A stretch of DNA of 64,000 nucleotides from Streptomyces actinomycinicus (GTDB lineage Bacteria; Actinomycetota; Actinomycetes; Streptomycetales; Streptomycetaceae), in the NCBI RefSeq assembly GCF_016741775.1, contig NZ_JAERRK010000003.1, positions 186,001 to 250,000 of the forward strand, written 5' to 3'. This document shows, one piece after another, positions 1 to 10,584 of the stretch (position 1 is the stretch's first letter; each line of letters opens with the position of its first letter). The notes beneath the pieces are model-generated. The model was not told the origin of the DNA. It worked only from the letters and a program-made list of their open reading frames with translations, and ran no database searches. The translations under genes and the position numbers were made by a program.

Positions 1-2
1 TC

Positions 3-974
3 GCCGTTCTCGCCGGGATGCTGCTCGCCGGCGCCTGTGCGCTGCCCGCCTCCGCCGCCGGCCCGGCCGCAGACGGAGCCGGCGACCAGGGGTTCACCAT
101 CAAGGACCCGCGGATCACCGAGTCCAGCGGGCTCGCCGCCTCCCGCCGGCACCCCGGCGTCTACTGGACGCACAACGACAGCGACGACGGGCCGTACCTG
201 TACGCCGTGGACAGCGCGACCGGGAAGACCGTCGCCCGGATCACCCTGCGCGGCATCGGCTCCCCGCGCGACGTGGAGGCCGTCTCCATAGGGCCGCACG
301 ACGAGATCTACGTCGGCGACATCGGCGACAACTTCGGCGGCAAGTGGCCGTACGTGTGGATCTACAAGCTGCCCGAGCCGAAGCGGCTGACGGACCAGAC
401 CGTCACGGCCACGCAGTACGTCGTGAAGTACCAGGACGGCCCGCGCGACGCCGAGTCGCTGCTCGTGCACCCGAAGACCGGGCGCGTCTACATCGTCGAC
501 AAGAAGGAGGACGGCGGCCACCTGTACGAGGGCCCGGCCACGCTCTCCACGTCCGGCGCCAACGTCTTCAAGCCGGTCGCGGCCGTCGACCTCTGGGCCA
601 CCGACGCCGCGTTCTCGCCGAACGGCCGGCAACTCGCCGTCCGCGGCTACTTCGGCGGCGTCTTCTACGACTGGAACGGCGGCCGGATCCAGCGCAAGGG
701 CCGCCTGGACGTGCCCCTGCAGGGCCAGGGCGAGTCCCTGTCGTACTCCGCCGACGGCAGCAGGCTGATGTACGGCAGCGAGGGCGCGGACAGCCCGGTC
801 CGGGCGGAGGACGCGCCGGCCGGGGCGTCCGACAAGGCCCCGTCGGGCAACGGGAGTTCCGGATCGGGCGGCAGCGCGGCGGGTGGCAGCGGGAGCATCA
901 AGATCGGTGCCGTCGTCGTCGCGGCAGGTGCGGCGGCCCTGCTCGGCCTGCGGATGCTGCGCCGGCGCCGCTGA
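3..974 (+). CDS. Secreted, membrane-anchored beta-propeller-like protein (5' partial)
   Basis: The frame is open to the left edge and an ATG at 18 falls inside a signal-peptide-like stretch ending in ALPASAA, so the real start is probably upstream of the window. The mature part has repeated YxxD/WxxN-type strands (YWTHNDSDDGPYLYAVD, then VEAVSIGPHDEIYVGDIGDN) like a TolB/WD40-type propeller. Near the C-terminus comes a Ser/Gly-rich linker, then one hydrophobic segment (GAVVVAAGAAALLGL) and RRRR, which would anchor it with the domain outside the cell. No catalytic residue was recognised and the function is unknown. It is convergent with serC across a shared hairpin. Confidence 0.75.
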   Translation, partial: AVLAGMLLAGACALPASAAGPAADGAGDQGFTIKDPRITESSGLAASRRHPGVYWTHNDSDDGPYLYAVDSATGKTVARITLRGIGSPRDVEAVSIGPHDEIYVGDIGDNFGGKWPYVWIYKLPEPKRLTDQTVTATQYVVKYQDGPRDAESLLVHPKTGRVYIVDKKEDGGHLYEGPATLSTSGANVFKPVAAVDLWATDAAFSPNGRQLAVRGYFGGVFYDWNGGRIQRKGRLDVPLQGQGESLSYSADGSRLMYGSEGADSPVRAEDAPAGASDKAPSGNGSSGSGGSAAGGSGSIKIGAVVVAAGAAALLGLRMLRRRR

Positions 975-998
975 GCGCCGGGCGCCGGGAACGGAGGA

Positions 999-1029
999 GG
1001 GGCGCCCGGTGACCAGCACCGGGCGCCCC
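999..1029. terminator. Bidirectional hairpin between convergent genes
   Basis: A perfect 13-bp inverted repeat (GGGGCGCCCGGTG, 5-nt loop ACCAG, then its complement) sits between the stop codons of the propeller protein and serC. It is placed to end transcription from both sides. There is no U-tract, as is usual in Streptomyces. Confidence 0.75.
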
Positions 1030-1045
1030 TTCCGCGCGGCTTCGG

Positions 1046-2176
<1,131 letters not shown>

Positions 2177-2320
2177 GCCGGTGACGGAAAGGCGGTCGCA
2201 GACGTGTCCGTTCGATGAGACGAGATCACCGGTACGCGAGTTTGTGATGTTGTACGACTTCAGGGGTGAGGCTGTGGAAAACTTCCGGTGACTGTCCGTG
2301 ATCGGATGCATCCTGGACCC

Positions 2321-5203
2321 ATGACAGATCTTGCGGGCGAACTGCGCGGGGCCGTTCGGGGCGAAGTCGGCTTCGACACCACCTCCCGAGCCCTCGTGAC
2401 CATGGACGCGTCCAACTACCGGCGTGTCCCGCTGGGGGTCGTGGCTCCCAAGGACGCCGACGACGTGGCCGCGGTGCTGGAGGTGTGCCGGGCGCGCGGG
2501 GTACCGGTGGTGGCGCGCGGCGGGGGCACCTCGATCGCCGGGCAGGCGACCGGCACGGGCGTGGTGCTGGACTTCACCCGGCACATGGCCGGCCTGCTGG
2601 AACTGGACCCGGGCAGCCGCACCGCCGTCGTCCAGCCGGGGCTGATACTCGACCGCCTCCAGGAGGCCGCGGCCCCGCACGGCCTCCGCTTCGGCCCCGA
2701 CCCCTCCACGCACAGCCGCTGCACGCTCGGCGGCATGATCGGCAACAACTCCTGCGGCTCCCACTCGGTCGCCTGGGGCACGACCGCGGACAGCGTGCGC
2801 GAGCTGTCGGTCATCACCGCGCGCGGGCAGCGGCTGCGGCTCGGACGGGACTGGGCGGGCGCCCCGGCCGGCCTGCGGGACCTGGCGGAGAGCGAACTTG
2901 CCCGGCTGCGCACCGGCTTCCCGGAGCTGCCCCGCCGCATCTCCGGCTATGCGCTGGACGCCCTGCTGCCCGAGAAGGGCGCGGACGTCGCCCGCTCCTT
3001 CTGCGGCTCCGAGGGCACCCTGGGCATCCTCACCGAGGCGGTGGTCCGGCTCGTCGAGGCCCCCCGGGCGCGGGCCCTGGCGGTGCTGGCGTACGCCGAC
3101 GAGAGCGCTGCCGCCGAGGCCGCCGCGGGCCTGCTGCCGTACCGGCCGCTGACGGTGGAGGGCATGGCCGCCGACCTGGTGCCGGCCGGGGCCGGGCTGC
3201 CCGCGGGCGGTGCCTGGCTGTTCGTGGAGACCGGCGGGGACTCGGCGCCGGAGGCACGGGCGCGGGCCGAGGAGATCGTTCGCGCGGCCGACGTGCTGGG
3301 CGCGCTCGTCGTCACCGACCCGGCGGCCCAGCGCACCCTGTGGCGCATCCGCGAGGACGCGGCGGGCACGGCCACCCGGATGCCGGACGGCACCGAGGCC
3401 TGGCCCGGCTGGGAGGACTGCGCGGTGCCGCCCGCCCGGCTCGGCGCCTACCTGCGCGACTTCCGCGCCCTGCTGGCCGCCCACGGACTGCGCGGCATTC
3501 CGTACGGCCACTTCGGCGACGGCTGCATCCACGTCCGCATCGACTTCGACCTGGTCACCGAGCCCGGCGTCGCCCGCTTCCGCCGCTTCTCCGAGGAGCT
3601 GGCCGACCTGGTGACGGCCCACGGCGGCTCGCTGTCCGGGGAACACGGGGACGGCCAGGCCCGCGCCGAGCTGCTGCCCCGGATGTACGGCGAGGAGACG
3701 GTCCGGCTCTTCGAGCGCGCCAAGGCCGTCTGGGACCCGGACGACCTGCTCAATCCGGGCATGCTGGTCCGCCCGGCCCCGCTCGACGCCAACCTCCGCT
3801 TCTCCGTCCTGCCGCGCCGCCCGGTCGACGTCGCCTTCGGCTACCCGGCGGACGGCGGCGACTTCGGCGCGGCCGTCAGCCGCTGCGTCGGCGTCGCCAA
3901 GTGCCGTACGACCACGGTGGCCGGCCCCGCGGTGATGTGCCCCTCCTTCCGGGCCACCGGAGAGGAGGAGCACTCCACCCGCGGCCGGGCCCGCCTGCTG
4001 CACGAGATGCTCGCGGGCGAGGTGGTCACCGACGGCTGGCGGTCCACGGAGGTCAAGGACGCCCTCGACCTCTGCCTGTCCTGCAAGGGCTGCCGTTCGG
4101 ACTGCCCGGTCGGCGTCGACATGGCCACCTACAAGGCGGAGTTCCTGCACCACCACTACGCCGGCCGGCGCCGACCCGCCGCCCACCACAGCATGGGCCG
4201 GCTCCCGCAGTGGCTGCGCTGGGCCGCTCGTACACGGACGGCGCCGCTGCTCAACGCGCTGGCCGCGGTGGGACCGTTGGCACGCATCGGCAAACGGCTG
4301 GGCGGCATCGCGCCGGAGCGGGAGATCCCCCGGCTGGCGACGCGGACGTTCACCGCCTGGTGGCGCGGGCGCAAGCCCGTCCAGGGGGCCGGGGGTCCGG
4401 GGGACCTGGTCGTCCTCTGGCCGGACACGTTCACCGAGCATCTGTCCCCGTCCGTCGGCCGGGCCGCCGTCCGGGTGCTGGAGGCCGCCGGACTGCGGGT
4501 GGCGCTCCCGCCGACCCTGCTGCCCGGCCGCGGGGCGATCGGTGACGGCCGGACGACGGCGGCGACCGCGCTGCTCACGGCCCGCCGGGCCCGGGTGTGC
4601 TGCGGCCTGACCTACATCTCCACCGGCCAGCTCGACCGCGCCCGCGCGGTACTGCGCCGCACACTGGACCTGATGGAGCCGGTGCTGCGGGCCGGGGCCC
4701 CGGTCGTCGTCCTGGAGCCGAGCTGTGCCGCGGCCCTGCGCACCGACCTCCCGGAACTCCTGCACGACGACCCGCGGGCCGCCCGGCTGTCCGCCGCGGT
4801 CCTCACCTTCGCCGAAGCCCTGGAACGGCACGCCCCGGACTGGACCCCGCCCGCCGTCGACCGCCCGGTGGCCGGCCAGACCCACTGCCACCAGCACGCG
4901 GTGCTCGGCGACGCCCCCGACCGCCGGCTGCGCACCGCCGCGGGCCTCACCGGCGAGCTGAGCGGAGGCTGCTGCGGCCTCGCGGGCAACTTCGGCTTCG
5001 AGAAGGGCCACTTCGAGGTGTCCCGGGCCTGCGCCGAGGACCAGCTGCTCCCGGCGGTCCGCACGGCCCCGCAGGACGCGGTGGTCCTGGCGGACGGCTT
5101 CTCCTGCCGCACCCAGCTGGAGCAACTGGCCGGCGTGCCGGGCCGCCATCTGGCGGAGGTCCTGGCCGAGGCCCTGGACGCCACCGCGGGGGGCGCCGGA
5201 TGA
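2321..5203 (+). CDS. FAD-binding and 4Fe-4S oxidoreductase (glycolate/D-lactate oxidase type)
   Basis: A large fused flavoprotein of 960 residues from the chosen ATG (an in-frame GTG at 2288 is also possible). The N-terminal FAD_binding_4 domain has VARGGGTSIAGQ at about residue 66. The FAD oxidase C domain has HFGDGCIHVRI near 395 and SGEHGDG. A ferredoxin-like cluster CLSCKGCRSDCP lies near 584, and a GlpC/CCG-type region with GGCCGLAGNFG near 882. This is the Dld/YdiJ-like architecture that oxidises a 2-hydroxy acid and passes electrons through iron-sulfur centres to the respiratory chain. The exact substrate is not determined. It overlaps the next gene by ATGA. Confidence 0.85.
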   Translation: MTDLAGELRGAVRGEVGFDTTSRALVTMDASNYRRVPLGVVAPKDADDVAAVLEVCRARGVPVVARGGGTSIAGQATGTGVVLDFTRHMAGLLELDPGSRTAVVQPGLILDRLQEAAAPHGLRFGPDPSTHSRCTLGGMIGNNSCGSHSVAWGTTADSVRELSVITARGQRLRLGRDWAGAPAGLRDLAESELARLRTGFPELPRRISGYALDALLPEKGADVARSFCGSEGTLGILTEAVVRLVEAPRARALAVLAYADESAAAEAAAGLLPYRPLTVEGMAADLVPAGAGLPAGGAWLFVETGGDSAPEARARAEEIVRAADVLGALVVTDPAAQRTLWRIREDAAGTATRMPDGTEAWPGWEDCAVPPARLGAYLRDFRALLAAHGLRGIPYGHFGDGCIHVRIDFDLVTEPGVARFRRFSEELADLVTAHGGSLSGEHGDGQARAELLPRMYGEETVRLFERAKAVWDPDDLLNPGMLVRPAPLDANLRFSVLPRRPVDVAFGYPADGGDFGAAVSRCVGVAKCRTTTVAGPAVMCPSFRATGEEEHSTRGRARLLHEMLAGEVVTDGWRSTEVKDALDLCLSCKGCRSDCPVGVDMATYKAEFLHHHYAGRRRPAAHHSMGRLPQWLRWAARTRTAPLLNALAAVGPLARIGKRLGGIAPEREIPRLATRTFTAWWRGRKPVQGAGGPGDLVVLWPDTFTEHLSPSVGRAAVRVLEAAGLRVALPPTLLPGRGAIGDGRTTAATALLTARRARVCCGLTYISTGQLDRARAVLRRTLDLMEPVLRAGAPVVVLEPSCAAALRTDLPELLHDDPRAARLSAAVLTFAEALERHAPDWTPPAVDRPVAGQTHCHQHAVLGDAPDRRLRTAAGLTGELSGGCCGLAGNFGFEKGHFEVSRACAEDQLLPAVRTAPQDAVVLADGFSCRTQLEQLAGVPGRHLAEVLAEALDATAGGAG

Positions 5204-5973
5204 CCGGGGAGTACACACGCGTGGCCGTGCTCTCCGACATCCACGGCGTCCTGCCCGCCCTGGAGGCGGTCCTGGCGGAGCCCGAGGTGGCCGCGGCCGA
5301 CCGGATCGTCCTCACCGGGGACATCACGGCGGGCCCGCAGCCGGCCGAGGTGCTGGACCTGCTGCGGGAGCAGGGCGACCAGGTGCTGTGGCTGGCGGGG
5401 AACGCCGACCGGGAGCTGGTGGAGTTCCGGCGCGGGGAACGCACGCGGATCCCGGACCCCATCGGGCCGTTCGCCGCGCAGGCGCTGCGCGCGGACCAGG
5501 TCGCCTTCCTGGCCGCGCTCCCCCGGACCCGCACCCTGCGCGTCCGAGGCCTCGGCGAGGTGCTGTTCTGCCACGCCACCCCGCGCGACGACGAGGAAGT
5601 GGTCCTGGTCGACTCCCGCCCGGCCCGCTGGGCGGAGGTCTTCACGGGCCTGGCGCCCGAGATCCGCACGGTCGTGTGCGGCCACACCCACATGCCCTAC
5701 GTCCGCCTGGCCCACGGCCGCCTGGTGGTCAACCCGGGCAGCGTCGGCATGCCCTACGGCCGCCCGGGCGCCCACTGGTGCCTCCTCGGCCCCGGCACCG
5801 ACCTGCGCGTGACGCCGTACGACATTCCCGCGGCGGTCACCCGTCTGATCCGCGAGTGCGCCTACCCGGAGATCGCCGACTGGGCCGACTACTTCCTGCA
5901 CGCACGGGCGAGCGACACGGAGGTACTGGCGGCCTGGACACCGGAAGAACGGGAGGAACGCGAACCGATCTGA
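5200..5973 (+). CDS. Metallophosphoesterase (YfcE/MJ0936-like)
   Basis: A 257-residue calcineurin-like phosphoesterase. The dinuclear metal-site motifs appear in order: LSDIHG (residues about 10-15), TGDI, GNAD, CHATPRDD and CGHTHMPY. The start ATG overlaps the stop of the upstream oxidase (ATGA), so the two are probably translationally coupled. Family members hydrolyse phosphodiesters or small phosphomonoesters; the substrate here is unknown. Confidence 0.85.
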   Translation: MTGEYTRVAVLSDIHGVLPALEAVLAEPEVAAADRIVLTGDITAGPQPAEVLDLLREQGDQVLWLAGNADRELVEFRRGERTRIPDPIGPFAAQALRADQVAFLAALPRTRTLRVRGLGEVLFCHATPRDDEEVVLVDSRPARWAEVFTGLAPEIRTVVCGHTHMPYVRLAHGRLVVNPGSVGMPYGRPGAHWCLLGPGTDLRVTPYDIPAAVTRLIRECAYPEIADWADYFLHARASDTEVLAAWTPEEREEREPI

Positions 5974-5997
5974 CGCCGGCGGGGCTTGCGGGACAGG

Positions 5998-6090
5998 GAC
6001 CCACCCGGAGCGGCTATGGCCGTGCACGCTCCCCTGCTCGATGAGAAGGTGATCCTCGAGGCTTGGAACCGGGCTCGGACACCTGGCTGA
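5998..6090 (+). pseudogene. Possible asparagine-synthase-like C-terminal fragment
   Basis: One frame ending at a TGA at 6088-6090 reads AAMAVHAPLLDEKVILEAW. This resembles the block in asparagine synthases, including lasso-peptide cyclases, usually seen as SMAxxVExRxPFLDxxVVExA. Only about 30 codons remain, without the rest of the domain and without a ribosome-binding site. If the resemblance is real this is a relic. Short-motif chance similarity cannot be excluded. Confidence 0.3.
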
Positions 6091-6189
6091 CCGGTCGACG
6101 CTCACGCGCGGGTGGGCGGCGAAGTCCCCGGTCGGGAGGTGGCGGCTGCTTAGGGTGGCCGAGACCACCGACCAACAGGAGTCCCGCAC

Positions 6190-7311
6190 ATGACCCTCAC
6201 CCTTCGCGCCATCACCCGTGCCGAACACCTCGCCTTCGTGGCCGGGCGGCCGTCGGTCAGTCATATGCAGGTGCCGTCCTGGGGGGACGTGAAGCCCGAC
6301 TGGCAGGCGGAGAGCCTGGGGTGGTTCGAGGGGGACGGGCGGCTCGTGGGCGCGGGCCTCGTACTGCTGCGGCCGTTGCCCAGGGTGAAGCGGTATCTGG
6401 CCTATCTGCCCGAGGGACCGGTCATCGACTGGCACGCGACCGACCTGGAGCGCTGGCTGGATCCGCTGCTCGCCCACCTCAAGCGCCGGGGCGCCTTCTC
6501 GGTGAAGATGGGGCCGCCCGTGGTGACCCGGAGGTGGAGCCCCGAGGCGGTCAAGGCCGCGATCGCCGACCCCGGGGCGCACCGGCTGCGGGACGTGCCG
6601 GGGACGTCGCACGAGGCGGCGGGCCTCGACCTCGCCGACCGGCTGCGACGCATGGGGTGGCAGCAGACCGAACCCGGCGGGGAGGAAGGTTTCGCCGCCG
6701 GGCAGCCCCGCTATGTGTGCCAGGTCCCCTTCGCCGGGCGCACGCTGGAGGACGTCCAGCGCGGGCTCAACCAGCAGTGGCGGCGCAACATCAAGAAGGC
6801 CGAGAAGGCGGGCGTGAAGGTCGTCCGGGGCGGCCCGGAGGACCTGCCGGTCTTCTACGGCCTCTACACCGAGACCGCCGAGCGCGACCGGTTCATCCCG
6901 CGCCCGCTGCAGTACTTCCAGCGCATGTGGACCGCGCTCACCGCGGAACACCCCGACCGGATGCGGCTGTACCTCGCCCACCACGACGGGGAGGTGCTCG
7001 CCGCGGCCACCATGCTGATCGTCGGCGGGCACGTCTGGTACTCCTACGGCGCCTCCACCAGCCGTAGGCGCGAGGTGCAGCCCAACAACGCCATGCAGTG
7101 GCGGATGATGTGCGACGCCCATGAACTCGGCGCCCACGTCTACGACTTCCGGGGCATCACCGACACCCTGGAGGAGTCCAACCATCTGCTCGGCCTGCTC
7201 CGCTTCAAGGTGGGCGCGGGCGGCGAGGCCGTGGAGTACGTGGGGGAGTGGGACTTCCCGCTGAACCGGCTGCTGCACAAGGCGCTCGACCTCTACATGG
7301 CCCGGCGCTGA
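6190..7311 (+). CDS. FemAB/FemX-like peptidyltransferase, GNAT fold
   Basis: A 373-residue FemABX protein. These enzymes transfer amino acids from aminoacyl-tRNA to the peptidoglycan stem peptide. Signatures are the QVPSWGDVKPDWQ block near residue 30, VKRYLAYLPEGPV near 70, WRRNIKKAEKAGVKV near 200 and the C-terminal YDFRGITDTLEESNHLLGL. The ATG follows AGGAG by about 7 nt. It stands alone between two degraded gene remnants, so its role could be in cell-wall cross-bridge formation or resistance. The substrate is not predictable from sequence. Confidence 0.85.
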   Translation: MTLTLRAITRAEHLAFVAGRPSVSHMQVPSWGDVKPDWQAESLGWFEGDGRLVGAGLVLLRPLPRVKRYLAYLPEGPVIDWHATDLERWLDPLLAHLKRRGAFSVKMGPPVVTRRWSPEAVKAAIADPGAHRLRDVPGTSHEAAGLDLADRLRRMGWQQTEPGGEEGFAAGQPRYVCQVPFAGRTLEDVQRGLNQQWRRNIKKAEKAGVKVVRGGPEDLPVFYGLYTETAERDRFIPRPLQYFQRMWTALTAEHPDRMRLYLAHHDGEVLAAATMLIVGGHVWYSYGASTSRRREVQPNNAMQWRMMCDAHELGAHVYDFRGITDTLEESNHLLGLLRFKVGAGGEAVEYVGEWDFPLNRLLHKALDLYMARR

Positions 7312-7334
7312 GCCCGCTCTCGGCTCTCCGGTGA

Positions 7335-7460
7335 AGTGACCGGGCGATCGAGGACGCGGCGATGGCGGCCGACGCCCACGACCTCATCCTCCGGCTGCCC
7401 GACGGCTACGACACCCGGGTCGATCCCCACTCGGCCCGGCTCTCCGGCGGTCAAGCCGGG
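7335..7460 (+). pseudogene. Remnant of an ABC-transporter ATPase (signature-motif region)
   Basis: The frame reads AIEDAAMAADAHDLILRLP, then DGYDTRV and ARLSGGQ. This is the stretch leading into the LSGGQ signature of exporter-type ABC ATPases. After LSGGQ the sequence diverges (AGRLIPASG instead of RQRIALARA). A stop precedes it at 7332, and no Walker A, Walker B or membrane domain is nearby. It is a relic of a deleted exporter gene. Confidence 0.6.
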
Positions 7461-7510
7461 CGTTTGATCCCAGCATCCGGGACAGTTCTCTTCCGGGTGT
7501 ACGCACCTGA

Positions 7511-7534
7511 CCAAGTCCATTACCCTGGACTTGG
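7511..7534. promoter_or_regulatory. Perfect 9-bp inverted repeat, probable operator of the EamA exporter
   Basis: CCAAGTCCA, spacer TTACCC, TGGACTTGG: a perfect dyad of 24 bp ending 12 nt before the ATG at 7547. Its size and position fit a dimeric repressor or activator site. If transcription starts just downstream of it, the GTG at 7580 (preceded by ACAGGA) becomes the more likely translation start. Confidence 0.55.
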
Positions 7535-7546
7535 CAGTACATCGCG

Positions 7547-8512
7547 ATGAACGCACTCGATCAAGCCACAGGACCGCCCGTGACCACCGCATCCAGCCAC
7601 GCCCAGCAGACCCCGGTCGCCCCCGTCGGAGGGCGGCGACGCCTCGGCTCGTCCGGCCCCGTCGGCCTGGTCCTGGCCGGCGGCATCTCGGTGCAGTTCG
7701 GCGGAGCGCTGGCCGTGACCCTGATGCCGAGGGCGGGCGCGGCGGGCGTGGTGACCCTGCGGCTCCTCGCCGCGGCGGTCGTCCTCCTGGTGGTCTGCCG
7801 CCCCCGCCTGCGCGGCCACTCGCGCACCGACTGGGGCACGGTGGTCGTCTTCGGCATCACCATGGGCGCGATGAACGGCATGTTCTACGAAGCGGTCGCC
7901 CGCATACCGCTGGGCCCCGCGGTCACCCTCGAGGTCCTCGGCCCGCTGGCCCTGTCCGTCCTCACCTCCCGCCGCGCCGTCAACGCTCTCTGGGCCGGCC
8001 TGGCCCTCGCGGGCGTCTTCCTGCTCGGCGGCGGGGGCTTCAACGATCTGGACCCCATCGGTGTCGCTTTCGCCCTGGGGGCAGGAGCCATGTGGGCGGC
8101 CTATATCGTCTTCAGTGCCCGTACGGGCCGCCGCTTCCCCCAGGCGGACGGCCTGGCGCTGGCCATGGCGGTCGCGGCGCTGCTCTTCCTCCCCATCGGC
8201 ATCGCCGACGCGGGCACCCGCCTGCTGAACCCCACGACCGTCGCCCTCGGTTCGGCGGTGGCCCTGCTCTCCTCGGTCCTGCCCTACACCCTCGAACTCC
8301 TGGCCCTGCGCAGGCTTCCCGCCCCCACCTTCGCCATCCTCATGAGCCTGGAGCCGGCCCTCGCGGCGACGGCCGGCTTCCTCATCCTCGGTCAGGCCCT
8401 CTCCGTGGCGGAGGCCGCGGCCATCGCCCTGGTCATCGCGGCGAGCATCGGCGCGGTCCGCACCCAGGTCGGCCGGAACAAGGTGCCCCCGCTCCCGGCC
8501 GAGGGCCAGTGA
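7547..8512 (+). CDS. EamA/RhtA-type DMT-superfamily exporter
   Basis: A 321-residue membrane protein with about ten hydrophobic segments arranged as two EamA repeats. Examples are GPVGLVLAGGISVQFGGALA, VTLRLLAAAVVLLVV and the second-repeat YTLELLALRRLPAPTFAIL. Members of this RhtA/YdcZ branch export amino acids, threonine/homoserine analogues or small metabolites. The ATG at 7547 has no Shine-Dalgarno; the in-frame GTG at 7580 has ACAGGA 6-7 nt upstream and would remove 11 residues. A strong dyad operator lies just upstream. Confidence 0.85.
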   Translation: MNALDQATGPPVTTASSHAQQTPVAPVGGRRRLGSSGPVGLVLAGGISVQFGGALAVTLMPRAGAAGVVTLRLLAAAVVLLVVCRPRLRGHSRTDWGTVVVFGITMGAMNGMFYEAVARIPLGPAVTLEVLGPLALSVLTSRRAVNALWAGLALAGVFLLGGGGFNDLDPIGVAFALGAGAMWAAYIVFSARTGRRFPQADGLALAMAVAALLFLPIGIADAGTRLLNPTTVALGSAVALLSSVLPYTLELLALRRLPAPTFAILMSLEPALAATAGFLILGQALSVAEAAAIALVIAASIGAVRTQVGRNKVPPLPAEGQ

Positions 8513-8655
8513 GAACGGCGCCGCTCACAGCCGGCGCCGGCCGCCGGTAGCGGACGCCGGCTCCCGCCGGCCGACGACGCCCGCCGGAACCGCCCCTCAC
8601 CGCGTGTAGTCGCCAGCGCGCGCAGTGCAGTCACGTCTGTGTAAGAGTGGGTTCC

Positions 8656-10368
8656 GTGACCGGTGAGAGCGCCCCCAGCCCGCGTGCGCTGGAGATCGCC
8701 GTCCGTGGCCGTGCGGTGCTCGCCGACCCGCGGATCAACCGCGGTACCGCCTTCACCGAGGCCGAGCGCCGCGCCCTGGACCTGGTCGGCCTGATCCCGC
8801 CCCGCGTGCTCAGCCAGGACGAGCAGGCCGAGCGCGCCTACGGGCAGTTCCGGGCGCAGTCGAGCGACCTGGCGAAGAGCGTCTACCTGACCGCCCTGCA
8901 CGACCGTAACGAGGTGCTGTTCTACCGGCTCGTCGGTGACCACCTCGAAGAGATGCTGCCCATCGTCTACACCCCCACCGTCGGCACGGCGATCCGCCGC
9001 TACAGCACCGAGTTCCGCCGCCCGCGCGGGGTGTACCTCTCCGTGGACGCCCCGGACGACATCGAACGCTCCCTCCGCGCGAGCGGTCTGGGTGCCGACG
9101 ACGTCGACCTGATCGTGGCCACCGACGGCGAGGGCATCCTCGGGATCGGCGACTGGGGCGTGGGCGGCATCGACATCGCGGTCGGCAAGCTCGCCGTGTA
9201 CACGGCCGCCGCCGGCATCGACCCGCGCCGCACCCTGCCCGTCATGCTGGACGTCGGCACGAATCGCCAGGAGCTGCTCGACAACCCCCTCTACCTCGGC
9301 AACCGTCACCCGCGCGCGGACCGTGACACCTACGACGCGTTCATCGACGCCTACGTCACCACCGCGACCAGGCTCTTCCCGAACGCCCTGCTGCACTGGG
9401 AGGACTTCGGCACGGCCAACGCCCGCCGGATCCTCGACCGTTACCGCGAGCAGGTCTGCACCTTCAACGACGACATCCAGGGGACCGGCGCCGTCAACCT
9501 CGCCGCGGTCCTGTCGGGCGCCCGTGCCACCGGGGTGCCCCTGCCGGAGCACCGGATCGTCGTGTTCGGCGCGGGTACGGCCGGGATCGGTGTCACCGAG
9601 CAGCTGCGGGACGCGCTCGTCGCCGAGGGCCTGTCCGTCGAGCAGGCCACCGCCCGCTTCTGGTGCGTGGACCGCTACGGCCTGCTCACCGACGACCAGG
9701 GTGACAAGCTCAGCGACACGCAGCGGCCGTACGCCCGCCCCGCCGGTGAGGTCGACGGCTGGCGCCGGGACGAGAACCTGCCCGGGATCCCGCTGGACGA
9801 GGTGGTGCGCCGAGTCCGCCCGACCGTCCTGATCGGCACCTCCGGCCAGGGCGGCGCCTTCACCGAGCCGGTCGTGCGCGCCATGGCCGAGCACACCGAG
9901 CGCCCGATCGTGCTGCCCATGTCCAACCCGACCGAACTCGCCGAGGCCACCCCAGCCGACCTGCTGGAATGGACCGACGGCAAGGTTCTGATGGCCACCG
10001 GGAGCCCGTTCGCGCCGGTGGAGCGCGGCGGTAGGGCGTACGAGGTCGGCCAGGCCAACAACGCCCTGGTGTTCCCGGGGCTCGGCCTCGGCACGATCGT
10101 CGCCCGCGCCTCCCGGATCACCGACCGCATGATCCGCGCGGCGGCCGACGCGGTGGCCCGCAGCGCCGGTGACACGTCGGGGGAGCGTGCGCACGCGCCG
10201 GTCCTGCCGCCGATCCGTGAGCTGCGCGGCACCTCGGAGGCGGTCGCCGTGGCCGTGGCCCGGGCGGCGTTGGACGAGGGGACCGCCCGGGCAGCCCTGG
10301 ACGACGTGGAGGCGGCGGTTCGAGCGGCCCGGTGGGAGCCGGTGTACCCCCCGGTGAAGGCGATCTGA
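8656..10368 (+). CDS. NAD-dependent malic enzyme
   Basis: A 570-residue malic enzyme of the long (eukaryote/MaeA-like) form, giving pyruvate, CO2 and NADH from malate. It has the catalytic Tyr region PIVYTPTVGTA, the Lys block GGIDIAVGKLAVYTA, the metal-site run HWEDFGTANARRIL and CTFNDDIQGTGAVNLAA, and the dinucleotide loop GAGTAGIG. The GTG at 8656 is preferred because TAAGAG (8642-8647) would be a -10 box 8 nt upstream of a leaderless start. The in-frame GTG at 8647 would overlap that box. It stands alone, linking the TCA cycle to pyruvate. Confidence 0.9.
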   Translation: MTGESAPSPRALEIAVRGRAVLADPRINRGTAFTEAERRALDLVGLIPPRVLSQDEQAERAYGQFRAQSSDLAKSVYLTALHDRNEVLFYRLVGDHLEEMLPIVYTPTVGTAIRRYSTEFRRPRGVYLSVDAPDDIERSLRASGLGADDVDLIVATDGEGILGIGDWGVGGIDIAVGKLAVYTAAAGIDPRRTLPVMLDVGTNRQELLDNPLYLGNRHPRADRDTYDAFIDAYVTTATRLFPNALLHWEDFGTANARRILDRYREQVCTFNDDIQGTGAVNLAAVLSGARATGVPLPEHRIVVFGAGTAGIGVTEQLRDALVAEGLSVEQATARFWCVDRYGLLTDDQGDKLSDTQRPYARPAGEVDGWRRDENLPGIPLDEVVRRVRPTVLIGTSGQGGAFTEPVVRAMAEHTERPIVLPMSNPTELAEATPADLLEWTDGKVLMATGSPFAPVERGGRAYEVGQANNALVFPGLGLGTIVARASRITDRMIRAAADAVARSAGDTSGERAHAPVLPPIRELRGTSEAVAVAVARAALDEGTARAALDDVEAAVRAARWEPVYPPVKAI

Positions 10369-10584
10369 CCAGAGCCCCGGAACACGCCCACCGAATCCCC
10401 CGCCCCGCGGCAACCACCCGCCGAACCCGACCGAGCAGCCCCACCCCGCCCCGCCCGCCACTGTTGTCGGCCGACCGGCCCGAGGCGCGCCACCCGTCGA
10501 GCCGGCCGAGCAGACCTCCCCGGTCCGCCCCGCCCCGGCCGCCCGCCGAGCCGAGTGAGCGCGTCGCTCTCGGAGCAATTCATG

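Noticed and set aside
6190..7311. FemAB protein as an antibiotic-resistance gene
   Set aside because: Family membership alone does not separate housekeeping FemX from resistance enzymes, and no van-type or cluster context is present.
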